Shown one piece after another: positions 7,919 through 16,164 of a stretch of 64,000 bases of DNA. The translations under genes and the position numbers were made by a program. Source of the stretch: CAZCAC01 sp964496575. Its GTDB lineage: Bacteria > Planctomycetota > UBA1135 > GCA-002686595. The DNA lies in assembly GCA_964496575.1 (NCBI GenBank), contig CAZCAC010000034.1, positions 11,316 to 75,315 of the forward strand. The letters run 5' to 3'. Position 1 is the first letter of the stretch. Every line of letters begins with the position of its first letter. The notes under the pieces were generated by a model, which did not search any database, was not told where the DNA came from, and worked only from the letters and a program-made list of their open reading frames with translations.

Positions 7919-9259
7919 ATGAAGATCGGAACGAGGGCAACCGGACTGGTTCTCGCCACGGCGGCGCTGCTGATGACGCCGGCGGTGGGGGAAGACGAGG
8001 TCTCGCTGGCGCAGCGCGTCGATACGCTGCAGGCGAAGGTCGATCACTACCTCGCGCAGAACGAGGAACACGAGCACCCGCGCAGCGACGAGGAGTACGC
8101 CGAGCTGATCGAGCGGCTCGAGCTGGGCATGGGGGCGCTGAGGGAGCTGGGGAAAGAGGACGCTCTCCATCGGCTCGCCCGCATCGCCGACGAGGTGCGA
8201 AAGGAGCGCCAGATGGCGCGAGACGACCGGGGGCGTGACCGCGAGCGGGAGCGGCTTCCCGAACGCCTCACCGCGCGGGAAGGAAACTCCGAGATCGACG
8301 TGGTTCGCAAGCGGCTGAAGGTGATGCGGCTCGCGGTCGACGGCTACATGGAGGTGGGGGACGTTCACGCCGCCGAGCGGGTCGAGTACGCCATGCACGC
8401 GCGCGAGCTGGCGATCGAGGGGCGTCGCGACGAGGAGGCGGCGCGGATCCGCGAAGCCGCGCCGGATCGCGAGGAGCTGGTCGGGTTGTTGAGGCGTGCT
8501 TCGCACCTCTACCAGGAATGGGGAAACGAGAAGAAGGCCGGGCTGTTGCTGGAGCTGGCCCGCACCTACCACGAACAGGCGCGGCGAATCCAGCAGCGCG
8601 CGACTCGCGGAGAGGCGCGGGAAGGCGAGCGCCCGGCCACGCGGCTGGACGACCTGAACAAGAGGCTCGAGATCGTGCGCCAGGCACTGGCCGCCCACAC
8701 CCGGCTGGGGCACGCCGACGCGCGCGACATCCTCGAGCGGCTCCTGGTCGTCGGCGAGATGCAGGCCGAAGGTGCCAGCGACCAGTCGATCGCCCAGGCC
8801 GCCGAGGGGCTGTCGATGGGCACGATCATCGAGCTCTTGCAGCAAGCGTCGGCCCAGTACCGTGAGTGGCGGCTGCCCGCCCAGGCCAGGGCCTGCAATC
8901 AGCTGGCGGAGTTCTACGCCCGCCGCGAGCGGGAGCGCGCGGGGGGTGAGACCCGCGCCGAGCCCGAAGCGCGGTCCCGTCGGGAACACTCGCGCGAACA
9001 GCTCGAGGAGCTCGAGCGGGCCGAGCAGGAGACGCGCAAGGCGCTCGAGGGCATCCGCCCGCAGCACTCGCGCTACGTGGACCTGCAGCGCAGACTCGAG
9101 AAGCTCGAGCGGGCGAAGCAGGGGCTACAACCGGATCGGGCCGAGCAGGTGGACCGCGATGTCCTGATGCAGAAACTCGCCGATCGCATCGACGTGCTCC
9201 AGTCGGAGCTGAACGAGGTGAAGCAGGCGCTCCGGAAACTGGGCGTCGAGCGGCGGTGA
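7919..9259 (+). CDS. Exported helical repeat protein, unknown function
   Basis: 446 residues with a signal peptide (cleavage likely after about residue 24, PAVGED). The mature part is almost entirely charged alpha helix. Residues about 124-230 and 241-345 are related copies: each begins 'D(V/L)xKRL(K/E)(V/I)(M/V)R.A...' and ends with 'LL(R/Q)(R/Q)AS..Y.EW....KA...L.(E/Q)(L/A).(R/E)'; a shorter, diverged copy lies at about 29-95. A final coiled coil (about 355-440) ends in the basic ELNEVKQALRKLGVERR. Start ATG with GGAGG six bases upstream. The stop overlaps the following sulfatase start (GTGA), so the two are translationally coupled. No family recognised; a periplasmic scaffold is possible. 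Confidence 0.7.
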   Translation: MKIGTRATGLVLATAALLMTPAVGEDEVSLAQRVDTLQAKVDHYLAQNEEHEHPRSDEEYAELIERLELGMGALRELGKEDALHRLARIADEVRKERQMARDDRGRDRERERLPERLTAREGNSEIDVVRKRLKVMRLAVDGYMEVGDVHAAERVEYAMHARELAIEGRRDEEAARIREAAPDREELVGLLRRASHLYQEWGNEKKAGLLLELARTYHEQARRIQQRATRGEAREGERPATRLDDLNKRLEIVRQALAAHTRLGHADARDILERLLVVGEMQAEGASDQSIAQAAEGLSMGTIIELLQQASAQYREWRLPAQARACNQLAEFYARRERERAGGETRAEPEARSRREHSREQLEELERAEQETRKALEGIRPQHSRYVDLQRRLEKLERAKQGLQPDRAEQVDRDVLMQKLADRIDVLQSELNEVKQALRKLGVERR

Positions 9260-10716
9260 TCGTCTCGCGGATCAGGGGGATCGCCTTCCTGCTCGTCGTC
9301 GCCGCCGGCGTCGCGCGGGGAGGCGAGTCCCCCAACGTCATCCTCTGCATGGCCGACGACCTCGGCTGGGGCTGTGTCGGCTACAACGGCAACGAGGTTA
9401 TCCGCACCCCGTCTCTCGACGAGATCGCGCGCGACGGTGTGCGCTTCGACCGCTTCTACTCGGCGGCGCCGGTGTGCAGCCCGACGCGCGCCAGCTGCCT
9501 GACCGGGCGGCACCCGTACCGGACCGGCGTCTTCGGCGCCAACACCGGGATCCTGCGCCCCGAGGAGGTGACCCTGGCCGAGGTGCTGAAGGATCAGGGC
9601 TACCGGACCGGGCACTTCGGCAAGTGGCACCTCGGAACGCTGACCACCGAGGGAAAGGACTCCAACCGCGGCGGGGAGAAGCGCCCCCAGCTGTTCAATC
9701 CGCCCTGGCAGCACGGCTTCGACGTCTGCTTCTCAACCGAGGCCAAGGTGCCGACCTGCGATCCGATGAAGCTCCCCGAGGCTTTTCCGGTGAAGGGCGC
9801 GAGCAAGAGGTTCGGCTGGCCGCGGCTGAAGGAAGGCGAGGCGTGGCGGCCGTACGGGACCTTCTACTGGAACGAGAAGGGGGAGAAGGTGGTCGACGGG
9901 CTCGAGGGGGACGACTCCGAGCTGATCGTCGATCGCGCGCTGGAGTTCATCGAGGCAGCGGTCCAGGAGGAGCAGCCGTTCCTCACGGTGATCTGGTTCC
10001 ACGCGCCGCACCTGCCGTGCGTCGCGACGGAGGAGTACGCCGCGCAGTACGAGGGACATGGTTTCGAGATGCAGCAGTACGCGGGCTGCATCACCGCGCT
10101 CGACGCGCAGGTGGGGCGACTGCGGGCCGAGCTGCGTCGCCTGGAGGTCGAGCAGGACACGATGCTCTGGTTCTGCTCCGACAACGGACCCGAGCGCGGG
10201 ACTCCGGGGACGACGGGGGGATTCCGGGAACGCAAGCGGAGCCTGCACGACGGTGGGGTCCGCGTCCCGGGGCTCTTGCTGTGGCCGGCCCGGGGATTCC
10301 AGGGCGTCGTCACCGAGCCCGTGGTCACCTCCGACTACCTGCCGACGGTGCTCGACGCGCTCGGGTTCGAGCTGCCGGAGGGGGCTCCCTCACTCGACGG
10401 GGTCTCGATCCTACCGCTGCTCGAGGGGAAGCACCTCGAGCGTCCCGAGCCGATCGGATTCGCGCACGGGAATCAGGTCGCCTGGAGCGGGGCGCGCTAC
10501 AAGTACTACCGGAAGGGGAAGGGAGAGTCGCTCTTCGACCTGAGCGAGGATCCCTTCGAGAAGGTGGACCTGTCGGTGGAACAGCCGGAGCGGCTCGAGG
10601 ACCTGCGCGGCGCGTACGCCTCGTGGCTGGAGCGCGTGCGCGAGAGCTTCGAGGGGGAGGAGTACGGAGTGGAATCCGTGGAGCGGCTGAAGCAGCGCTG
10701 GCCGGGAGGCGAATAG
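9256..10716 (+). CDS. Sulfatase (formylglycine-dependent), exported
   Basis: 486 residues, N-terminal signal peptide (about residues 1-22). The alkaline-phosphatase-fold metal site starts with ILCMADDLGWG (Asp34-Asp35), and the catalytic signature CSPTRASCLTGR has Cys74 as the residue oxidised to formylglycine. GKWHLG and SDNGPE supply further active-site Lys/His and Asp/Asn residues. It hydrolyses sulfate esters, probably on algal or animal polysaccharides, in the periplasm. The formylglycine-generating enzyme is not in this window. GTG start overlapping the preceding gene. Convergent with the next sulfatase, seven bases apart. Confidence 0.88.
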   Translation: MIVSRIRGIAFLLVVAAGVARGGESPNVILCMADDLGWGCVGYNGNEVIRTPSLDEIARDGVRFDRFYSAAPVCSPTRASCLTGRHPYRTGVFGANTGILRPEEVTLAEVLKDQGYRTGHFGKWHLGTLTTEGKDSNRGGEKRPQLFNPPWQHGFDVCFSTEAKVPTCDPMKLPEAFPVKGASKRFGWPRLKEGEAWRPYGTFYWNEKGEKVVDGLEGDDSELIVDRALEFIEAAVQEEQPFLTVIWFHAPHLPCVATEEYAAQYEGHGFEMQQYAGCITALDAQVGRLRAELRRLEVEQDTMLWFCSDNGPERGTPGTTGGFRERKRSLHDGGVRVPGLLLWPARGFQGVVTEPVVTSDYLPTVLDALGFELPEGAPSLDGVSILPLLEGKHLERPEPIGFAHGNQVAWSGARYKYYRKGKGESLFDLSEDPFEKVDLSVEQPERLEDLRGAYASWLERVRESFEGEEYGVESVERLKQRWPGGE

Positions 10717-10723
10717 AGCGCCT

Positions 10724-12097
10724 CTACCGTCCCGGTCCCCAGACCTCGGGGATCGGGTAGTCCTCCGATAGCTGCCGTTCTCGGTCCTCGGGGCGCGCGA
10801 CCATCGCCTCGTGGTAGGCGTGCAGCACCTGCACCAGCTCCAGGCTGCGCGCCTTCTGCTCCTCCGCGAGATTCGTCGTCTCGTTCGGGTCGGTCGAGAG
10901 GTCGTAGAGCTCGACCCCGGCGAGGGGATCGCCCTGTCCTCGCGCGGTGAAGTCGACCAGGAGCTTCCGGTCCCCGGCGAGGAGCGCACCGCGATGGGGC
11001 TCGACGTTCAGCAGGAGGACGTCTCGCTGGAGGGGGGTGTCGTCGACCAGGCAGGGCCACAGGTCGACGCCGTCGAGAGCCGGCTCGCGTTCGAGAGACA
11101 GCCCCGCCAGCCGCAACAGCGTCGGGCAGAGGTCCACCGCGTGGAGGCGCGCGCTGATCTTGCGGCCTTCGGGCAACACGCCGGGCCAGGAGAGCACCGC
11201 GGACACCCGCAGCCCACCCTCGTGGAGCCCCCCTTTTCCCCCCCGGAGGGGCACGTTGGAGCCCTGCCGGGCCGGGAAGCCTCCGTTGTCGGAGAGGAAC
11301 AGGACGAGGGTTCGCTCGCGCAGGCCACGTTCTTCCACCGCCGTGAGGACGGCCCCGATCGCCTGATCCATCCCGGTCACCATGGCGGCGTAGACGCGCC
11401 GCTCGGCGTTGTCGATGTTCGAGTAGGCGGCGACATCTTCTTCGGGCGCCTGCAGCGGATAGTGCGGCGCACTGAAGGGCACGTACAGGAACAGGGGCAC
11501 GGCGGGGTCGTGATTCTCGACGACTCGGACGGCCTCGTCACGGATCAGGTGCGTGGAGTGCCCCTCCTCTCGCAACGGGGTCCTGTCCCGGTGCCAGTCG
11601 AGGCCTCCTTCACGCTCTCGAGTGTAGTAATCGATCATCCCCAGGTACTGGCCGTAGTGATGATCGAATCCGCGCCGGGTGGGGAGCTGTTCCGGGGTGG
11701 TCGAGCCGAGGTGCCACTTGCCGACGATATGAGTCGCGTAGCCCGCCTCCTTCAGCATCTCGGGCAGCAGGCGCTCCTTCAGGCTCACCCCCTCCGGGGA
11801 CCAGGGCTGGACGACGCCGGAGGAGAGCCCGTACCGCATCGGATGCCGTCCGGTCAAAAGGGCCGCCCGCGTCGGCGAGCAGACTTGCAGGACGTAGAAA
11901 CGATCCAGCTCGACGCCTTCCTCGACCAGTCGATCGATGCTCGGCGTCCGGATCTCGGAGCCGTGATAGCCAACATCCGCCCAGCCCAGATCATCGGCGA
12001 GGAAGATGATCACGTGCGGTGGTGAAGTGGCGGCCGGCTGATCCGGTGCGCAGGCGAAGGTGACCAGGAGCAGGAGGAGGAGGAGGGCGCGGCGCAT
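10724..12097 (-). CDS. Sulfatase (arylsulfatase-like), probable lipoprotein
   Basis: 457 residues. A Leu-rich signal ends LVTFAC, with Cys16 a probable lipid-attachment site, so the enzyme is likely membrane-anchored on the periplasmic side. The metal site is FLADDLGWADVG; the formylglycine signature is CSPTRAALLTGR with Cys73. GKWHLG and LSDNGG complete the active site. It resembles arylsulfatase B/N-acetylgalactosamine-4-sulfatase types, but the substrate is not determinable here. Only about 35% alike by eye to the neighbouring convergent sulfatase, so they are not a recent duplication. The ATG has no Shine-Dalgarno sequence; a -10-like TATACT lies seven bases upstream. Confidence 0.87.
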   Translation of the reverse strand: MRRALLLLLLLVTFACAPDQPAATSPPHVIIFLADDLGWADVGYHGSEIRTPSIDRLVEEGVELDRFYVLQVCSPTRAALLTGRHPMRYGLSSGVVQPWSPEGVSLKERLLPEMLKEAGYATHIVGKWHLGSTTPEQLPTRRGFDHHYGQYLGMIDYYTREREGGLDWHRDRTPLREEGHSTHLIRDEAVRVVENHDPAVPLFLYVPFSAPHYPLQAPEEDVAAYSNIDNAERRVYAAMVTGMDQAIGAVLTAVEERGLRERTLVLFLSDNGGFPARQGSNVPLRGGKGGLHEGGLRVSAVLSWPGVLPEGRKISARLHAVDLCPTLLRLAGLSLEREPALDGVDLWPCLVDDTPLQRDVLLLNVEPHRGALLAGDRKLLVDFTARGQGDPLAGVELYDLSTDPNETTNLAEEQKARSLELVQVLHAYHEAMVARPEDRERQLSEDYPIPEVWGPGR

Positions 12098-12104
12098 GGC
12101 GCGG

Positions 12105-12110
12105 AGTATA
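12105..12110 (-). promoter_or_regulatory. Putative -10 element, leaderless sulfatase transcript
   Basis: TATACT on the minus strand ends seven bases before the ATG at 12097. Transcription would then start at or within a base or two of the ATG. No good -35 hexamer is visible at 17-18 bp spacing. Confidence 0.4.
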
Positions 12111-12205
12111 CGGGAGTCGACCCCGGATCGGCGTCTCGTAGCGGGAAAGGGATCGGGACCGGGTGGTGTCCCGTCCGCCTGCGGCGAACGCCCCGCCGCT
12201 CGGCC

Positions 12206-14686
12206 TCAGGGATACACCTCAACCACCGGCGACCTCAAGCGCGTGGTCCCGTCCTTGACGTAGACACCCACGTACCGGCCATCGGGCAGATCTTCCGGCA
12301 ACTCCGTCTCGATCACCTCGCGATCGCCGACGCGAATCCGTACCTCGCGACCGTCGGTCACGTGGACCCGTACGAGGAGGTCCTCGTCGTCTTCGGGAGC
12401 GGGGTCGAGAAAGAAGCGCTCGATCCTCTTGGTGGTCACGCCACCGCCCCCGCCCAGGCGCAAGCGCCACAGCCCCGCTTGGCCATCGGGCAAGAGCCCA
12501 AAGACCAGCCAGTCCCCTTCCTTCACGCCGGCGATCACCAGCCCATGACACGTACTCAGGAACTGGTCGCCCTTGCGGCGGAAGAGCGCCCTCAACTCGT
12601 ACTCGTTCCCGACCTCGACGTCGGTGTTCAGGTAGCCGAAAGGGCGGACCGACTCCAGGGAGATGAAGTCCCGGGAACACTGGAAGTCCTTCGCCTTGGC
12701 GTTGTAGATCGTCATCCAGGAGCCGGGCGGCGCGACCAGGGAGTGGATCTCGCCGGCGAGTAGATCGAGCTCCCGCACCTTGCCCCGCAACTCGGCGGCC
12801 GCCGGCAGCAAGACCTCCTTGTCGGCCAGGGCGGCACCCGCGCGGGCGGCGAACGTATAGGCCCGCAATGGCATCGACTTCCCCGATCCGGAGTAGTCCT
12901 CCAGCAGGTTCCGCGCGCTCCGGGCCAGACGCCGGGACGTGCTCTTCGCGTTGCGCAGGGCCCAGTTCCGGCGATCGAGGGTGCGCAGCCGCTTCTCCAG
13001 CTGTTCGTACTCCTCCTCGCCCGGAGACCAGATCCCGGCGTCGGCGAGGTCGAGCAACTCCTGCACCAGCGGAGCGGCGCTCTCCGGCCGCTCCAGCTGT
13101 TCGTTGACCCGGGCCTGCAGCGCGATCAGCTCGACGTCGGGATCCTCCTCCCCGTCGATCCGCGTGCGGATGTACTCGATGTGGCCGAGCGCCCGCAGCA
13201 ACAGATCCTCTTCCTCGACAGGGGACTTCCGATCACCGGCGGCCACCTCCGCCGCCTCGGTGTAGCGCTGGACCAGCTCCTGGCGCAAGCGCCGGCGCTC
13301 CGGCTTCGGCGACAGGTGCAACGGCTTGACCCGCTTCAGGATCCACTCCTTCCACGCGGTCCCGAACTCGTGCAGGTTCTGGTGATCCAGCGGTGACGCA
13401 TTCCCCAGGAACACCTCCTCGAACAGCTCCATCGAGTCGCCGCCGCGGGTGGTGACCTCCTCGCGATACCGGGAGTAGAGGGGGCGGTAGACGTACTCGA
13501 GCGTCGTGGGGTCCTCGTACTGCTGCATGAAATAGACGAGTCCCCAGCCGAACGGGTAGTAGTTGCCGGGGTAGGAACCGCCACCCGAGAAACCGATCAC
13601 CTCGGTCAAGGTCGGGCCCCGCCCCGACTCCAGCGACCCCGCCACGCCCATCAGCCGGCCGATCGCCGCATCGGGCCACAGCACGCGGTGGTCCGCCATC
13701 GCCGTGGCGCCCTCGAAGAAGGTCGCGGTGCCTTCGTTGATCCAGGCGGGGGACCATCCTCCACGGCGGGAGAGGATCGTCATGAACTGGTGGCTGGCCT
13801 CGTGGAAGAGGGTCTCCAGCATCCAGTCGAGAGCGCCCGTGGTGGTTCGCGTGTCGTAGCAGACGACCATGTTCTGTCCCGGCGACCACCAACCCTCGGG
13901 CGCGGACTCACCGGACCACCCATCCAGCATCGACTCCCGCGTCGCGTGAATCCGGATCGTGGTCAGCGTGCGCGGGGCGGCCTTCTCGTCGCCGTCGAGG
14001 TAGATCTGGACGTAGTACGAGTGGATGTCGTCCATCGTGTCGGCCACCAGCTGGACCAGCTCCGGCTCGAGGTTCGCCTCGAGGCGGTAGTGATCTCCCT
14101 CCAGCGTGATCAGGGGCCAGTGTCCCTCCGCGGTTCGCTCGCGGGTCGCCGAGTCGAGGTCGACCTCCGCGAAGGCCGCGGCGACCTCCTCGTGCAGCGC
14201 CTCGATCTTCGCAGCGTCCTTGCCCTCGGCGATCGGGCGCAGGCGGCGGAGCAGGTCCAGGGCGCGCTCCGGATGGCCATTCTCGAAGAGCTGCCCGGCG
14301 GCCTTGCAGAGCTTGGAGCTGATCTCGCGGAAGAGGCGCGCCCGGCGGCCGTTCAGCGGATCCGCCTTGGTGAGGTCGCGGCGGGCGAGCTTGGCCCGGC
14401 GGCCGTCCCCGCTCTCCTCCAGCAGCCTCGCCGCGCGGGCGAGGTGGTGGGCCGCCTCGTCCCGCGCCTCCAGGGCCAGGAGCGCCTGCCCGAGCAAGAG
14501 GTGGGCTCGGCCGTCCCCGGAACGGCGCGCGAGGTGCTCCTGCAGGAGGTCGCGGACCTCCTCCCAGCTCCCGGCGTCGGCCAGCTCGGCGGCGCGCTCG
14601 TGGACCTCGTCGGTCGCCTGGCGCGGGGGCGAAGCCGCGCTCACGGCGAGCACGGGCAGCAGGACGAGTAACAGTCTGACGATCAC
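12206..14686 (-). CDS. Exported gluzincin-type metallopeptidase-like protein with TPR-like N-terminus
   Basis: 826 residues. A signal peptide (IVRLLLVLLPVLAVSAASP) is followed by TPR-like helices (about 25-170), then a central domain with LFHEASHQF (zinc motif HEASH, 295-299) and the downstream INEGTATFFEG, whose Glu is the expected third zinc ligand. This arrangement is seen in DUF1570-type peptidase-like proteins, frequent in Planctomycetota. The C-terminal half (about 440-826) has charged helices and a beta-rich final domain of the laminin-G or glucanase-like kind, judged only by alternating pattern. I chose GTG at 14686 because GGAGGA lies about seven bases upstream. Substrate unknown. 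Confidence 0.7.
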   Translation of the reverse strand: MIVRLLLVLLPVLAVSAASPPRQATDEVHERAAELADAGSWEEVRDLLQEHLARRSGDGRAHLLLGQALLALEARDEAAHHLARAARLLEESGDGRRAKLARRDLTKADPLNGRRARLFREISSKLCKAAGQLFENGHPERALDLLRRLRPIAEGKDAAKIEALHEEVAAAFAEVDLDSATRERTAEGHWPLITLEGDHYRLEANLEPELVQLVADTMDDIHSYYVQIYLDGDEKAAPRTLTTIRIHATRESMLDGWSGESAPEGWWSPGQNMVVCYDTRTTTGALDWMLETLFHEASHQFMTILSRRGGWSPAWINEGTATFFEGATAMADHRVLWPDAAIGRLMGVAGSLESGRGPTLTEVIGFSGGGSYPGNYYPFGWGLVYFMQQYEDPTTLEYVYRPLYSRYREEVTTRGGDSMELFEEVFLGNASPLDHQNLHEFGTAWKEWILKRVKPLHLSPKPERRRLRQELVQRYTEAAEVAAGDRKSPVEEEDLLLRALGHIEYIRTRIDGEEDPDVELIALQARVNEQLERPESAAPLVQELLDLADAGIWSPGEEEYEQLEKRLRTLDRRNWALRNAKSTSRRLARSARNLLEDYSGSGKSMPLRAYTFAARAGAALADKEVLLPAAAELRGKVRELDLLAGEIHSLVAPPGSWMTIYNAKAKDFQCSRDFISLESVRPFGYLNTDVEVGNEYELRALFRRKGDQFLSTCHGLVIAGVKEGDWLVFGLLPDGQAGLWRLRLGGGGGVTTKRIERFFLDPAPEDDEDLLVRVHVTDGREVRIRVGDREVIETELPEDLPDGRYVGVYVKDGTTRLRSPVVEVYP

Positions 14687-14767
14687 CGGGGTTCCTCCGA
14701 CAGCTGGGGGGGGCACCAGTCTCTAGCACTCCGGTCCGGCCCGGAAACCGATCGAGGGTGCGGGACC

Positions 14768-15829
14768 TTATTCGATCCTGGCCGTTGAAGTAATGGTGCC
14801 GGAGAGATCCATGGAGGTCTCGAGCTCCAGCTGCATCCCCTGCATGCTGAGATCGAGCATGCTGTCCACGGAGAGCTCGAATTCACCCTTCATCTCGAGG
14901 CTGTGCGCGCAGCCCTCCTGGAGGTTCCAGAGCAGCGTTCCCTTCGACTCGAGGGTCAGCTGGAGATCGAGGGCGCTGATCTCCATCTCGTCCACTCCGG
15001 GAGGGAGCTCGCCTTGCTCCACCTGCGCCTGGGCATCCTCGGTCATGTCCACGGCGTTGGTGATCTCGACGTGGATCGCGATCACTCCCACCGGAAAAGT
15101 GTCGGTCTCGCGGACTCCCTCGAAGCGGGCCTTGATCGAGCCCTCGATGTCCTCGGAGAACCAGTCGGCGAAATCGCCCATGCCGGTGTTCATGCCGCCC
15201 ATCATCTCGGCGGCCCGGGCGTCCTCGGGGACCAGCTTCACGTTGCCCGCCGGAACCAGAACTCCGCTCAGGGCTTCCGGATCGACCGCCCATTCGTCTC
15301 CCTCGGCCACCTCGCCGGGGGGGAGGAAGCTGCGCAGGTCCATGTCCTCGGTCAGACCGATCAGGAGCTCCTCGTCCCCCTCCTCGTCGGGGAAGGCGAC
15401 GTCGTACGCGTCCTTCTCGGGGTTCCAGGTGAAGATCACGTCCTCGCCTTCGAGCGAGGTCGAGTAGTGGGTGTCGAAGCTCTGATCCACCATGGGGTTC
15501 GCGACCTCGACCGTGCTCTTCTGCACGACCTTGTCGAAGCTGCGGCGGAGCTTTCTCGGCCGGCCGTCACGCATCGAGAGGAACTGGTCGGTGACCCGGA
15601 TCTCGAGGTTCGACTCCACGCTCATCTCGCTGTCGGTAACCGGGCTCTCTTCACCGTTCATCAGGGTCAACATGTCATCGAGGTGCAGCTCGACGACGTT
15701 GGTGAAGGTCCTGGTCTTGGTCGATCCCTCGCCCACCGCGAAGACCAGCTTCGATCCGCCGGGGGCGAAGGCGAGGAGAACGGGACAGAGGAGAACGGTG
15801 GCCAGAAGGAGTCTCGGAGTCTTGTTCAT
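14768..15829 (-). CDS. Exported protein, unknown function
   Basis: 353 residues with a signal peptide (MNKTPRLLLATVLLCPVLLAFAPG). The mature protein is acidic and beta-rich, with alternating hydrophobic strands, repeated 'S(V/L)E.(N/S)LE...' stretches, and a central Met/Gly-rich patch (AAEMMGGMNTGMGDFADWF). The tail (LELETSMDLSGTITSTARIE) returns to beta strand. The pattern suggests a large beta-sandwich or barrel-like lipid or polymer binder; no family recognised. The start at 15829 is set by the signal peptide. It lies 81 nt downstream of the peptidase-like gene's start side, on the same strand, and may be its upstream operon partner. Confidence 0.6.
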   Translation of the reverse strand: MNKTPRLLLATVLLCPVLLAFAPGGSKLVFAVGEGSTKTRTFTNVVELHLDDMLTLMNGEESPVTDSEMSVESNLEIRVTDQFLSMRDGRPRKLRRSFDKVVQKSTVEVANPMVDQSFDTHYSTSLEGEDVIFTWNPEKDAYDVAFPDEEGDEELLIGLTEDMDLRSFLPPGEVAEGDEWAVDPEALSGVLVPAGNVKLVPEDARAAEMMGGMNTGMGDFADWFSEDIEGSIKARFEGVRETDTFPVGVIAIHVEITNAVDMTEDAQAQVEQGELPPGVDEMEISALDLQLTLESKGTLLWNLQEGCAHSLEMKGEFELSVDSMLDLSMQGMQLELETSMDLSGTITSTARIE

Positions 15830-16164
15830 GGCAAGCTCGGGCGCCGCCCCGGAGGGGGCGCCAGGGAGTGGGGGGGACCCGTATCGAAGGAGGGCTCCAG
15901 CGGGGCGAGGTGATACCGGAACCGCGAGCCTTCGTCTACGAGGCGTGATGGTGGGCATTTCTCGAAATCGGGATGGCGCGGGAGGGTGACCTCGCCCACC
16001 CCGGGAGACTACTCCGGCGGCGCCGTGGCGGGGCGGTGGTGCTCTGCGACCCACAGGCTCCCGCTCCGTCGCGCGCCTTCATCGGGGTGGGAGAGCTCGA
16101 AGAGAGAGGGGCGCCGTCCCTGCGGACGACGCCCCCCGAGAGTACGGTCGAGTGCCCTGGACCT
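15830..16164. other. Intergenic region with terminator
   Basis: 335 nt without a convincing gene, between the leftward metalloprotease (ending at 16165) and the next leftward gene. It contains the terminator at 16108-16135 and a second GC-rich dyad just upstream of 15829 (GGGCGCC ... GGCGCC near 15839-15865). The rest should include the promoter of the gene starting at 15829. Confidence 0.45.
16108..16135 (-). terminator. Terminator hairpin of the FTP/M36-like metalloprotease gene
   Basis: GGGGCG-C-CGTCC (16108-16119) pairs with GGACG-A-CGCCCC (16124-16135) around a four-base loop, one C/A mismatch. It starts 30 nt past the stop of the leftward gene; on the transcribed strand the hairpin is followed by a pyrimidine run (CTCTCTCTTC). 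Confidence 0.6.
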
